From CAZHVS01 sp964536015 (lineage in GTDB: Bacteria > Bacteroidota > Ignavibacteria > Ignavibacteriales > Ignavibacteriaceae): a stretch of DNA of 64,000 nt. A program made the position numbers and the translations under genes. Below the pieces are notes generated by a model, which saw only the letters and a list, made by a program, of their open reading frames with translations, did not search any database and was not told where the DNA came from. The stretch covers positions 1 to 64,000 of the forward strand of contig CAZHVS010000010.1 of assembly GCA_964536015.1 (NCBI GenBank), given 5' to 3'. This document shows, piece after piece, positions 54,274 to 62,967 of this stretch (positions are counted from its first letter, which is position 1; the number at the start of each line of letters is the position of its first letter).

Positions 54274-57200
54274 ATGAGTTTATCTTCAATCAGCATCAGG
54301 CGTCCTGTTCTTGCAATAGTTCTTTCCATAATTATTGTTTTATTCGGAGTAATTGGTTACACATACCTTGGCGTGCGGGAATTTCCAAGCATTGATCCTC
54401 CGATAATTACAGTGAGCGTTTCTTACATTGGAGCAAATGCCGACGTAATTGAAACACAAATAACAGAAATTTTAGAAGAATCAATTAACGGAATTGCAGG
54501 CATTCGTTCAATTACATCTATTAGTCGTGATGGCAGAAGCAATATAACAGTTGAGTTTAATGTTGATACCGATATGGAAGCGGCTGCAAACGATGTTCGT
54601 GACCGAGTATCAAGAATAATATCTCAACTTCCGCCCGATACCGATCCACCAACTGTAACCAAAGCAGATGCAGATGCCAGTCCAATTATTTATATTGCGC
54701 TGCAAAGTAATGTAAAAAACTTGCTGCAGATTTCTGAAATAGCAAATAATGTTTTTAAAGAAAGATTGCAAACCATTCCCGGTGTAAGCGCAGTTCAAAT
54801 CTGGGGTGAAAAAAGATATTCAATGCGGCTTTGGCTCGATCCTAAAAAACTTGCTGCATATAAAATTTCTCCACAGGAAATTCGAACAGCATTAAATAAT
54901 GAAAACATTGAACTCCCTTCCGGCAAAATAGAAGGGAACAGTACAGAACTTACTGTCCGCACTAAAGGCAAAATTTCAACAGAAGAAGAATTTAATAACT
55001 TAATTATAAAAGAAAGCAACGGAATACTTGTCAAATTAAGTGATGTTGGTTATGCACAGCTTGGTCCCGAAAACGAATATTCTATTCTCAAACAGGACGG
55101 AATTCCGATGGTGGGAGTTGTATTAATTCCTCAACCGGGGTCTAATCATATTCAGATTGTCGATGAATGTTATAAAAGACTTGAACAAATAAAAAAAGAT
55201 ATACCTAAAGACGTAAAAGCAAGTATTGGTTTTGATATGACCAGACATATTCGAAACTCTATTAGCGAAGTTAAAGAAACAATTCTTATTGCTTTTATAC
55301 TTGTTATAATAATTATCTTTTTGTTTTTACGAGACTGGCGAACGACTTTAATTCCAATTCTTGCTATTCCAATTTCTTTAATAGGAGCATTTTTCATAAT
55401 GTACCTTGCGGGTTTCACAATTAATGTTCTAACTCTTTTAGGAATTGTTCTTGCTATTGGGCTGGTTGTTGATGATGCTATAGTTGTACTTGAAAATATT
55501 TATAAAAAAATTGAAAATGGAATGGAACCAGTAGAAGCAGGAACGAAAGGTGCCGCTGAAATCTTTTTTGCAATTATTTCAACAACTGTTGTACTTGCAG
55601 CTGTTTTTCTTCCTATCATTTTTTTGCAAGGTTTAACCGGTCGGCTTTTCAGAGAATTTGGAATAGTCATTTCTGGTTCAGTTATTATTTCAGCTTTTGT
55701 TGCTCTAACGCTAACTCCTATGATTAGCACGAAAATTATTAAACAAAAAACAAAGCACAGTAAATTCTATATTGTTACAGAACCATTCTTTGAAAATTTA
55801 ATGAGTGGTTATAGAACTGCTCTGAACAAATTCATGAACCATCGCTGGATAGCCTTTGTAATAATGGCTGTTTCTATTCTATTGATTGCTTTAATATTTC
55901 CAATCTTACAATCTGAACTTGCACCAATTGAGGATCGTTCTGCAATAAGGGTACAAACCACCACTAGTGAAGGAGCTTCATATGATTTTACAAACCGCTT
56001 TATGGATAAACTTGTTGAGACTGTATCTGATGCTGTTCCGGAAAGAGAAGCGTCAATAGTTGGTGTTGCGCTTGGAGGAGGTAGTTCTGCTGTGAATACA
56101 GGTTTTATTCGTCTTATGTTAACTGAACCTGATAAACGAAAAAGAAGTCAACAACAAATTGCAGAAGAATTAACAGGTCTTGTAAATAGATTTACAGACG
56201 GAAGAACTTTTGTCATACAGGAACAAACAATCGGAACTTCCCGAGGTGGAAGTTTACCTATTCAATATGTACTGCAAGCACCTACTCTAGATAAACTAAA
56301 ACAGGTTATTCCTAAATTTTTAGAAGAAGCAAGAAAGAGTGCTATCTTCAAACAGGTCGATGTAAATCTTAAATTCAACAAACCTGAGCTAGCAATTGAA
56401 ATTAACCGTAACAAAGCACGCGAGCTTGGTGTGTCTGTAGCTGATATTGCACAAACAATTCAACTTACTTTTAGTGGACAGCGTTATGGTTATTTTATTT
56501 TAAATGGGAAACAATACTCGGTAATTGGACAGGTAAAGAAGCAGGATAGAAATACTCCGACCGATTTAAGTTCTCTGTTTGTTAAATCTAAAAATGGTCA
56601 ACTAATTCAATTAGATAATTTTGTAACAATTGTTGAACAGAGTAATCCACCCCAACTTTTCAGATTTAACCGGTATGTCGCCGCAACAATTTCTGCAAGC
56701 CTTTCCCCGGGATATACTATTGGAGATGGAATTAAAGAAATGGATCGCATCGCGGAGAATGTTCTAGATAAATCTTTTTCTACAACGCTTAGTGGAGTTT
56801 CAAAAGATTTCGTGGAAAGCTCTTCAAGTTTGCTTTACACTTTTTTGCTGGCACTAATAATGATTTACCTTATTCTTGCGGCACAGTTTGAAAGTTTCAG
56901 AGACCCATTCATAATTATGTTTACAGTGCCCCTTGCTGTTACAGGAGCTTTATTATCATTATGGTATTTTGACCAGACATTGAATATCTTTAGTAACATT
57001 GGTTTAATTATGTTAATTGGACTTGTAACTAAAAATGGTATTCTTATTGTTGAATTTGCGAATCAGCAAAAAGCTGAAGGATTAAATATAATTGATGCAG
57101 TAAAAGAAGCTGCGGTGTTACGTTTTAGACCAATTCTTATGACCAGTCTTTCGACAATTCTTGGCACACTACCAATTGCATTGGCGCTTGGTGCTGGTTC

Positions 57201-57342
57201 CGAAAGTCGAGTCTCTATGGGAATTGTTGTAATAAGCGGTTTAATTTTTTCAACTATTTTAACATTGTTCGTTATACCCGCCATCTACAGTTACTTCTCA
57301 GAAAAGAAAAAATCTGTAAAAAATGTCACTGAAGAAAACTAA
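54274..57342 (+). CDS. RND efflux pump, HAE-1-like permease
   Basis: 1022 residues, the usual RND length, with 12 membrane helices and two large periplasmic loops. The start SISIRRPVLAIVLSIIIVLFG is typical. The proton-relay aspartates lie in LAIGLVVDDAIVVLENI, and the partner lysine in LIGLVTKNGILIVEFAN. The periplasmic pore region includes YVLQAPTLDKLKQV. It probably expels drugs, detergents or metabolites using the proton gradient; the substrate is unknown. It is coupled to the adaptor upstream and convergent, five bases apart, with a hybrid kinase. Confidence 0.95.
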   Translation: MSLSSISIRRPVLAIVLSIIIVLFGVIGYTYLGVREFPSIDPPIITVSVSYIGANADVIETQITEILEESINGIAGIRSITSISRDGRSNITVEFNVDTDMEAAANDVRDRVSRIISQLPPDTDPPTVTKADADASPIIYIALQSNVKNLLQISEIANNVFKERLQTIPGVSAVQIWGEKRYSMRLWLDPKKLAAYKISPQEIRTALNNENIELPSGKIEGNSTELTVRTKGKISTEEEFNNLIIKESNGILVKLSDVGYAQLGPENEYSILKQDGIPMVGVVLIPQPGSNHIQIVDECYKRLEQIKKDIPKDVKASIGFDMTRHIRNSISEVKETILIAFILVIIIIFLFLRDWRTTLIPILAIPISLIGAFFIMYLAGFTINVLTLLGIVLAIGLVVDDAIVVLENIYKKIENGMEPVEAGTKGAAEIFFAIISTTVVLAAVFLPIIFLQGLTGRLFREFGIVISGSVIISAFVALTLTPMISTKIIKQKTKHSKFYIVTEPFFENLMSGYRTALNKFMNHRWIAFVIMAVSILLIALIFPILQSELAPIEDRSAIRVQTTTSEGASYDFTNRFMDKLVETVSDAVPEREASIVGVALGGGSSAVNTGFIRLMLTEPDKRKRSQQQIAEELTGLVNRFTDGRTFVIQEQTIGTSRGGSLPIQYVLQAPTLDKLKQVIPKFLEEARKSAIFKQVDVNLKFNKPELAIEINRNKARELGVSVADIAQTIQLTFSGQRYGYFILNGKQYSVIGQVKKQDRNTPTDLSSLFVKSKNGQLIQLDNFVTIVEQSNPPQLFRFNRYVAATISASLSPGYTIGDGIKEMDRIAENVLDKSFSTTLSGVSKDFVESSSSLLYTFLLALIMIYLILAAQFESFRDPFIIMFTVPLAVTGALLSLWYFDQTLNIFSNIGLIMLIGLVTKNGILIVEFANQQKAEGLNIIDAVKEAAVLRFRPILMTSLSTILGTLPIALALGAGSESRVSMGIVVISGLIFSTILTLFVIPAIYSYFSEKKKSVKNVTEEN

Positions 57343-57347
57343 CTTTT

Positions 57348-58970
57348 TCAAATATTAGAGTCTTTAAGAAGTTGAGCTATATTTTTGATTAAATCTCTTC
57401 TATCAATTGGTTTGGCAATGTAACCATTAAAACCTGCTTTAAGAATTCTGTTCTTATCTTCTTTTAAAGCAAAAGCTGTTTGAGCAATAAAAGGAATTTT
57501 AGAATAATCTTCAAACCTTGAGATAATTTCTTCTCTTAATTTTAATCCATCCCATGGTGGAGGCAGCCCGATATCGAGAAGTATTAAATCATATCTTTGT
57601 CCAACTTCATATTTCGATTGAATTAATTGCAGCGCTTCTTCTCCATCTTTTGCTAAATTCAACTTAGCAACTTTTCCAAGAGTAATTTCAAGCATCCTTC
57701 TGCTTGTAGTGTCATCTTCCACAATAAGCAAATAAGGTTGAAGTTTGCTTAAGAAAACTATTTCGTTTGAGCTTGCAAAGAAAATTGTATCACGAACTGT
57801 AATTCCTTCTTCCGTTTTATCAGAGGCAGGAAGATACACAGTTACTGTTAAACCTTTACCCTGTGTTGATGTTAACTCAATTTGTCCATACATAAGTTCA
57901 ACTAATCTTTTTGCAATGGATAATCCAAGTCCGCTAATTAAAAAAGGAGATGATTGTTTATCGTTTTGTTTAAATGGATTAAAAAGATGCGGAAGCAAAC
58001 TTTCATCAATACCATCGCCAGTATCTTTAATACGAATTACTGCCATCTCTCTGTTTATATCGTATCCGCTTTCAATTAATACCGCTGAAGCGTTAGAATG
58101 TTTAATGGCATTATCTACAAGATTACTTATTACTTCTGTTAATCTGGTTTCATCAGCCATTACACGATATTTTGCTCTGTCTGAAAAATTTAATTTTATA
58201 TTTTTTTTGCTTGCTTCTTCCTTAAACTTTTCAATTATGTTGGGAATAAGTTCTGAGGTTGAACATGGTTTAATATCAAGTTCAAGTTTGCCAGAGCCTG
58301 AATCACTCGCAAGGTTTAAATCAATTAACGATAAAAGTTTTTGTCCGTTTTTAAAAATTGTATCCGCAAAAAGATAATAACTCTGATTTGAAAGCTCTTT
58401 TGATTCTTCCCTAAGAATATCAGCAAATCCAAGAACGCCGTTCATAAAAGTTCGCAAGTTATGATCTATATCTTCAGTTTGTTCAACCCGTTGACGCAAA
58501 TTTTCTTTTTCTTTATCCAGCAACTGTTTATTAGATGCGTCCTGCTGTTTAAGCTGTTCGTACTCGGTTAAAAGAGCATTGTATTTTTTTTCAAGACTTT
58601 TTAAAGTATGCTCGCTCTGTTTAATAAAAGTTATATCCCTTATTGCAACCAGCAAAATATCCTCCTTAGGGATTAAGCGAACTTCATAAAAATGTTTTTT
58701 ATTTTCCTTTTTTGCCGAAAATTCAATTGTCTTTACAGTTTGAGTTTCAATTGCCAACAGCCTTTGTTTTTCTGCCAAAGAAGCGAACGATTCGGGAAAT
58801 AGTTTGAAAAAAGTTTTTCCAATAAATTTAACCGGCGGAATAGGTAAAACATCATTATCCGAAGTCAGGGATTCGGTAAAAATTCCCTCCTTGTTCTGAA
58901 GTAAAAGAACATCGGGAAATCCGGAAAAAAGATTTTCAAGTTTTTTAGAAGCTGACAATTGAATGTTCAA
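57348..58970 (-). CDS. PAS hybrid histidine kinase with receiver
   Basis: 540 residues, no membrane helix. A PAS-like sensor (about 1-115) is joined by a coiled coil (LEKKYNALLTEYEQLKQQ...) to a HisKA-like helix with DHNLRTFMNGVLGFADIL. The histidine is kept but the usual Glu/Asp after it is Asn, which may weaken kinase or phosphatase activity. The ATPase domain has ISNLVDNAIKHSN, DTGDGID and GLGLSIAKRL. The receiver (about 415-540) has IVEDDTTSRR, the Asp in ILLDIGLPPPWDG and the Lys in YIAKPID. No response regulator is adjacent. A role in controlling the RND pair is possible but unsupported. Confidence 0.9.
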   Translation of the reverse strand: MNIQLSASKKLENLFSGFPDVLLLQNKEGIFTESLTSDNDVLPIPPVKFIGKTFFKLFPESFASLAEKQRLLAIETQTVKTIEFSAKKENKKHFYEVRLIPKEDILLVAIRDITFIKQSEHTLKSLEKKYNALLTEYEQLKQQDASNKQLLDKEKENLRQRVEQTEDIDHNLRTFMNGVLGFADILREESKELSNQSYYLFADTIFKNGQKLLSLIDLNLASDSGSGKLELDIKPCSTSELIPNIIEKFKEEASKKNIKLNFSDRAKYRVMADETRLTEVISNLVDNAIKHSNASAVLIESGYDINREMAVIRIKDTGDGIDESLLPHLFNPFKQNDKQSSPFLISGLGLSIAKRLVELMYGQIELTSTQGKGLTVTVYLPASDKTEEGITVRDTIFFASSNEIVFLSKLQPYLLIVEDDTTSRRMLEITLGKVAKLNLAKDGEEALQLIQSKYEVGQRYDLILLDIGLPPPWDGLKLREEIISRFEDYSKIPFIAQTAFALKEDKNRILKAGFNGYIAKPIDRRDLIKNIAQLLKDSNI

Positions 58971-59083
58971 TAAATTTTAATTTTCACTTAAAAGATAAAG
59001 CAATTATGGAATATATACTATAAAGAAGTTAATCTGCTTATAATAATAATCGAAAATTTGGGCAGATTTTAAAGGTAAAAACT

Positions 59084-60325
59084 TTATCTCCTGTGTGAAA
59101 TGTTCGCGAGTTTTTTTACTATGATTTCGTTTAGCAGACTCGCTCTTAAATAATAATTGTGTGTGTTTAATGTTCTTTGTTGACCCGCTTTTGAAATTTC
59201 AGTCAATTGAGATGGATGATCTAAAAGCCATTTTATTTTTTCAGTACATTCCTGTGCTGAATTATAAGTAATTATTTCTTTATCAGGCTCAAATAATTCT
59301 GTAATGTTTTTTTTCCAATCTGTAAGCAAACAACTGCCAACACCCGTTACTTCAAACATTCGTACATTAGCCGCGTAATTTCCTGCAATTTGTCCATGAA
59401 GATTAAAAGCGATTTTCGCTTTGTGCAAAGCTTTAAACATGTCCAATGCATATAGAGGAGGTTTTGCTTTTTTTATTAAGCTTTTTACACCTGGTAAGTT
59501 TTGCGGCATTTCTTTTAATGAAAATACTTTGCCAATCTTTGGAATTTTTAGTGCAATTTCATTTAGATTAAATGCTTTCAAACCTTTGCTTAAAAGATAA
59601 GCCAGTCTTAGTCCGGCAAGGTCAATTGGTTTTATGTATGTAATGTTAGAGTAAAGTTCATATTCAATACCTGAATCAATTATGTATTCAATCACCTGTT
59701 TTCTTAAATCATGAAAACCGGAACCAGGTATTAGAGAACCAATAAAAATAAAATTAGTTATAGGAAAGTTATTGTTTTCTTTAATCCTGGGGAGAAGAGA
59801 TGACTCAAAGGCATGACGTAATTCATATACATCCATGCCAAGCTGACGGAATTCCTCGTAAAACTTTTTAGAACAGACAAACATAAAATCAAATGTTTTA
59901 CTGTTATCCATATTAATTTTACTAAATGGAGAACAACACCAACCTATTACTATTTTAATCGAAGGAACATTTTCCTTTAAATATTTTATCCAGTTACCAT
60001 TAAACGCAGTACTGTCCTGCATAAAAACAACATCTGGTTTGAGTTTTTTAATTTGTTCAAGAACAATTTCATTTGCTTTTATTTGCAACTTATTTTCTTC
60101 TGCCCATTTTTTTTGCATTGGTTCTGCATTTGCAACAATTTCATAAGCGTCAACACTAAGTGCCCTTAAATGTTTTGCATAATAATCCGACCATCCATAT
60201 GCCTGAGACATAAGATGTTTATGTTGTTCATCGAAGCTTAATGAAATTATTGAAGGATATTGCGAATAATATCTTTGTAGATAATCTTTATAATAAGTTG
60301 TAACTTTTACAAATCTGTAACTCAT
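59084..60325 (-). CDS. CgeB-like glycosyltransferase
   Basis: 413 residues. The layout fits CgeB/DUF3880-type transferases related to GT4: a start with KPDVVFMQDSTAFNGNWI, VIGWCCSPFS, FDFMFVCSKKFYEEFRQLGM, then IFIGSLIPGSGFHDLRKQ and a C-terminal glycosyltransferase 1 domain with HGQIAGNYAANVRMFEVTGVGSCLL. The last motif is the donor-binding part. It lies nine bases after the flippase gene and probably adds a sugar in the surface polysaccharide. Donor and acceptor are unknown. Confidence 0.83.
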   Translation of the reverse strand: MSYRFVKVTTYYKDYLQRYYSQYPSIISLSFDEQHKHLMSQAYGWSDYYAKHLRALSVDAYEIVANAEPMQKKWAEENKLQIKANEIVLEQIKKLKPDVVFMQDSTAFNGNWIKYLKENVPSIKIVIGWCCSPFSKINMDNSKTFDFMFVCSKKFYEEFRQLGMDVYELRHAFESSLLPRIKENNNFPITNFIFIGSLIPGSGFHDLRKQVIEYIIDSGIEYELYSNITYIKPIDLAGLRLAYLLSKGLKAFNLNEIALKIPKIGKVFSLKEMPQNLPGVKSLIKKAKPPLYALDMFKALHKAKIAFNLHGQIAGNYAANVRMFEVTGVGSCLLTDWKKNITELFEPDKEIITYNSAQECTEKIKWLLDHPSQLTEISKAGQQRTLNTHNYYLRASLLNEIIVKKLANISHRR

Positions 60326-60333
60326 TACTATTA

Positions 60334-61824
60334 CTAAGCTCTGTTATTTAATAGTGAAATATATTTATCTGCCATTTTATTAATATCTTCTGAGACATTC
60401 ATTTTGTAAATCAAGGAAAAGAATATTAATGAAATTAGTGAAGTTCTTACTATCGCATCAATAATAAAGGGCAAATCTGTTTTCAAATAAAAATCTGCAA
60501 TTAAAAATATCGTCCAGATAACCAGCACTTTGAGAGTATTTAAACTAAACGGTTGAATTTTCATTACCATTAAAAGGAAAATAAATCTTGCCACGTTATA
60601 AAGAAACACTGATAAAGCTCCCGCAAATGCAGCGCCCACCAAACCGTATCGTGGTATAAATAACAAGTTTGTTCCTATTGCCAAAAATCCAAGTGATGCA
60701 TAGAAGACAAGATCGTACTTATAGTATTTTGATGTTCCAACTATTTCAGCATTTATTCCCATAGCCATATCAAAAATTTTACTTAAACCCAAATAAAACA
60801 CCACCCACTTTCCTGCTGCATAAATATGTCCGTTTGGAATTAATCTAAATATGCTATCAATATTACACCAGATCAACAGGAATAAAACTCCTCCAATTAC
60901 TAGTTGATTTATAGATGATTTTTTGTAAAGCGTTTTAAGCATTACCATGTCATTTTCTTTATTAGCATTGGAGACAAGCGGAACAACAACCTGCGACATT
61001 GATCTTCTAGGTGCTTCTATTACTGTGGCAATAAAAAATGCAATAGAATATATCCCTGTACTTTTTAATCCAGAGTAAGCACTTAAAACCAATCCGTCAA
61101 TATTCTGGATAATGCTTCCGCTTATATTTGCTACAAGCATAAAACTACAGTACACTAGAATTTCTTTAAACTTATCTGATTTAACTATCTCTCTGCCTGA
61201 ATTGAGGTATAAATATCCTTTTTGTTTCGTATAAATAATGAGAATAATTAACGACACTCCATAAAAGGCTATCATAAAGTTGATGAATGAATTAAACGAA
61301 ATTAAATTAAAAAAGAAAAAGACAACTCCGGCAGTAAGCAAAAATCGCACAAAGAACTCTCTTAAAAAACTTGGAACAACAGGATTTAACTGAATAGTAT
61401 TATATGATTCAATAATATTAATGAACAACGCAAAAAAAGTAAAAGGAATCAAATGATAAAAATATTCTGTAAGCAAACTTGCTTTATCTGCATAAATAGA
61501 AAAAATAGTGTTCTTAAATGAAAGGAATAAAATTAAAAATATCGCAAAACCCATAGTTCCCATGGTTAGAAGAAAAGCGAAAAAGCCATAATGCTTTTTT
61601 GCTGGATTATTGAAATAGGGAAAAAATCTGTTAGGAACCTGCGGAGCACCAAGTGCTGCGAACGAGGCAAATAAAAAAGAGACATTCAGAAGCAGTCTTG
61701 TCAATCCTATTTGCTCTTCAGTTAATGCAAGCGGGAAAAGCCAAAGTGTATTTATAAGTCCTAATGCAAAACCAAGATAAGTAACAAAAAGAGTTTTTGC
61801 ACTTTTCTGAACAACAATTCCCAT
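60334..61824 (-). CDS. Wzx-like oligosaccharide flippase
   Basis: 496 residues with 12-14 membrane helices, polysaccharide transport/MATE-like. The N-terminus LFVTYLGFALGLINTLWLFPLALTEEQIG is typical of Wzx. Such proteins move undecaprenyl-linked repeat units across the inner membrane. Neighbouring glycosyltransferases and gmd support this. No polymerase (Wzy) is visible in the window. It starts seven bases after gmd. Confidence 0.87.
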   Translation of the reverse strand: MGIVVQKSAKTLFVTYLGFALGLINTLWLFPLALTEEQIGLTRLLLNVSFLFASFAALGAPQVPNRFFPYFNNPAKKHYGFFAFLLTMGTMGFAIFLILFLSFKNTIFSIYADKASLLTEYFYHLIPFTFFALFINIIESYNTIQLNPVVPSFLREFFVRFLLTAGVVFFFFNLISFNSFINFMIAFYGVSLIILIIYTKQKGYLYLNSGREIVKSDKFKEILVYCSFMLVANISGSIIQNIDGLVLSAYSGLKSTGIYSIAFFIATVIEAPRRSMSQVVVPLVSNANKENDMVMLKTLYKKSSINQLVIGGVLFLLIWCNIDSIFRLIPNGHIYAAGKWVVFYLGLSKIFDMAMGINAEIVGTSKYYKYDLVFYASLGFLAIGTNLLFIPRYGLVGAAFAGALSVFLYNVARFIFLLMVMKIQPFSLNTLKVLVIWTIFLIADFYLKTDLPFIIDAIVRTSLISLIFFSLIYKMNVSEDINKMADKYISLLNNRA

Positions 61825-61831
61825 AATTCCT

Positions 61832-62812
61832 TTAAGGAAGTTTAAGATTATGTTGCATTAACTCATCCTCAAGCATCATCCTAATTACATCATCAACACA
61901 ATAAGATGCTTTCCATTTTAAAGTTGTATTAGCTTTATAAGGATTTCCTACGCTGATTGAAATATCTGTCGGACGAATTAAGTTGTTATCACACTGAATA
62001 TAATTTTTATAATCGAGTTTAAGAAAAGAAAATGTTTTTTCAATAAATTCTTCAAGTGAAGTGCTTTTTCCCGTAGCAATAACAAAATCATCCGGTTGGT
62101 TTTGCTGCAGAATTGAAAACATTGCATTAACATATTCCGGAGCCCATCCCCAGTCTCTTTTAATGGTAATATTACCAAGATTCAGAATTTTTTCTTCTCC
62201 AATAAATATTTTACACGCTGTCTCAATTATTTTTTTTGTAACAAACCTTTTCGGTCTTAAAGGAGATTCGTGATTGAACAATATTCCCGAGCATGCAAAA
62301 AGATTATACGCCTCTCTGTAATTTGCAACCTGCCAGAAAGCTGCCGATTTAGCAACAGCGTAAGGGCTTCTTGGTCGGAAAGGAGTTGTTTCATTTGCTG
62401 GTTCGCCGTTTGTATCACCAAAACACTCGCTTGAACTTGCATTATAAAACTTTGTTGGAAGTTTATGAAATCTTAATACTTCAAGAATATTTAACGTGCC
62501 TATGCTAATGCTTTCATGTGTTTCTACTGGCTGTAAAAATGATAATCCCACAGATGATTGCCCTGCAAGATTATAAATTTCATCAGGCTCAATTTGTAAA
62601 ATTGTTTGCATCACACTTCTAAAATCGATAAGCGACATTGAAAACAATTTTACTTTATCATATAAACCAAGTCTCTTTAATCCACTAAACATAGCTGTAT
62701 CAGCATCACGTGATGTTCCATAAACCTGGTATCCTTTGCTTAAAAGGAGCTGCGTTAAGTATGAGCCGTCCTGTCCTGTAATACCAATTATTAATGCTTT
62801 TTTCATAATCAT
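61832..62812 (-). CDS. gmd: GDP-mannose 4,6-dehydratase-like enzyme
   Basis: 326 residues, extended SDR family. It makes GDP-4-keto-6-deoxymannose, precursor of fucose, rhamnose and perosamine-type sugars. Motifs are LIIGITGQDGSYLTQLLLSKG, the NLAGQSSVGLSF loop, SSSECFGDTNGEP with the catalytic Thr/Ser-Glu pair, and SPYAVAKSAAF with Tyr and Lys. GILFNHESPLRP..FVTKKI and WGWAPEYVNAM are hallmarks of Gmd. It is a little shorter than the E. coli enzyme. An alternative ATG lies at 62806; ribosome sites are weak for both. Confidence 0.9.
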   Translation of the reverse strand: MIMKKALIIGITGQDGSYLTQLLLSKGYQVYGTSRDADTAMFSGLKRLGLYDKVKLFSMSLIDFRSVMQTILQIEPDEIYNLAGQSSVGLSFLQPVETHESISIGTLNILEVLRFHKLPTKFYNASSSECFGDTNGEPANETTPFRPRSPYAVAKSAAFWQVANYREAYNLFACSGILFNHESPLRPKRFVTKKIIETACKIFIGEEKILNLGNITIKRDWGWAPEYVNAMFSILQQNQPDDFVIATGKSTSLEEFIEKTFSFLKLDYKNYIQCDNNLIRPTDISISVGNPYKANTTLKWKASYCVDDVIRMMLEDELMQHNLKLP

Positions 62813-62840
62813 TTACTTTTTACATACTAAATTAAAAATA

Positions 62841-62914
62841 ATTCTGATTCTTTTTGGTACTTTTGATTAGGGTATATATAAATAATATTCTGATCTCAAA
62901 AATCAAATCAGAAT
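62841..62914. repeat. Three ATTCTGAT copies in a divergent promoter region
   Basis: ATTCTGAT at 62841-62848 and 62887-62894, and its reverse ATCAGAAT at 62907-62914. The last two form a perfect inverted repeat with a 12-base spacer. They lie between gmd and the GT4 gene. A -7-like TATTTTTG follows at 62931-62938. Confidence 0.4.
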
Positions 62915-62967
62915 TCTTCCCATAATATTTTATTTTTGAAAACGGATATTTATAAATTTATTGGTAA

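Noticed and set aside
57745..58377. Open frame of 210 residues on the plus strand
   Set aside because: It lies fully opposite the hybrid kinase gene, has no ribosome site or recognisable domain, and reads as an antisense shadow of the ATPase domain.
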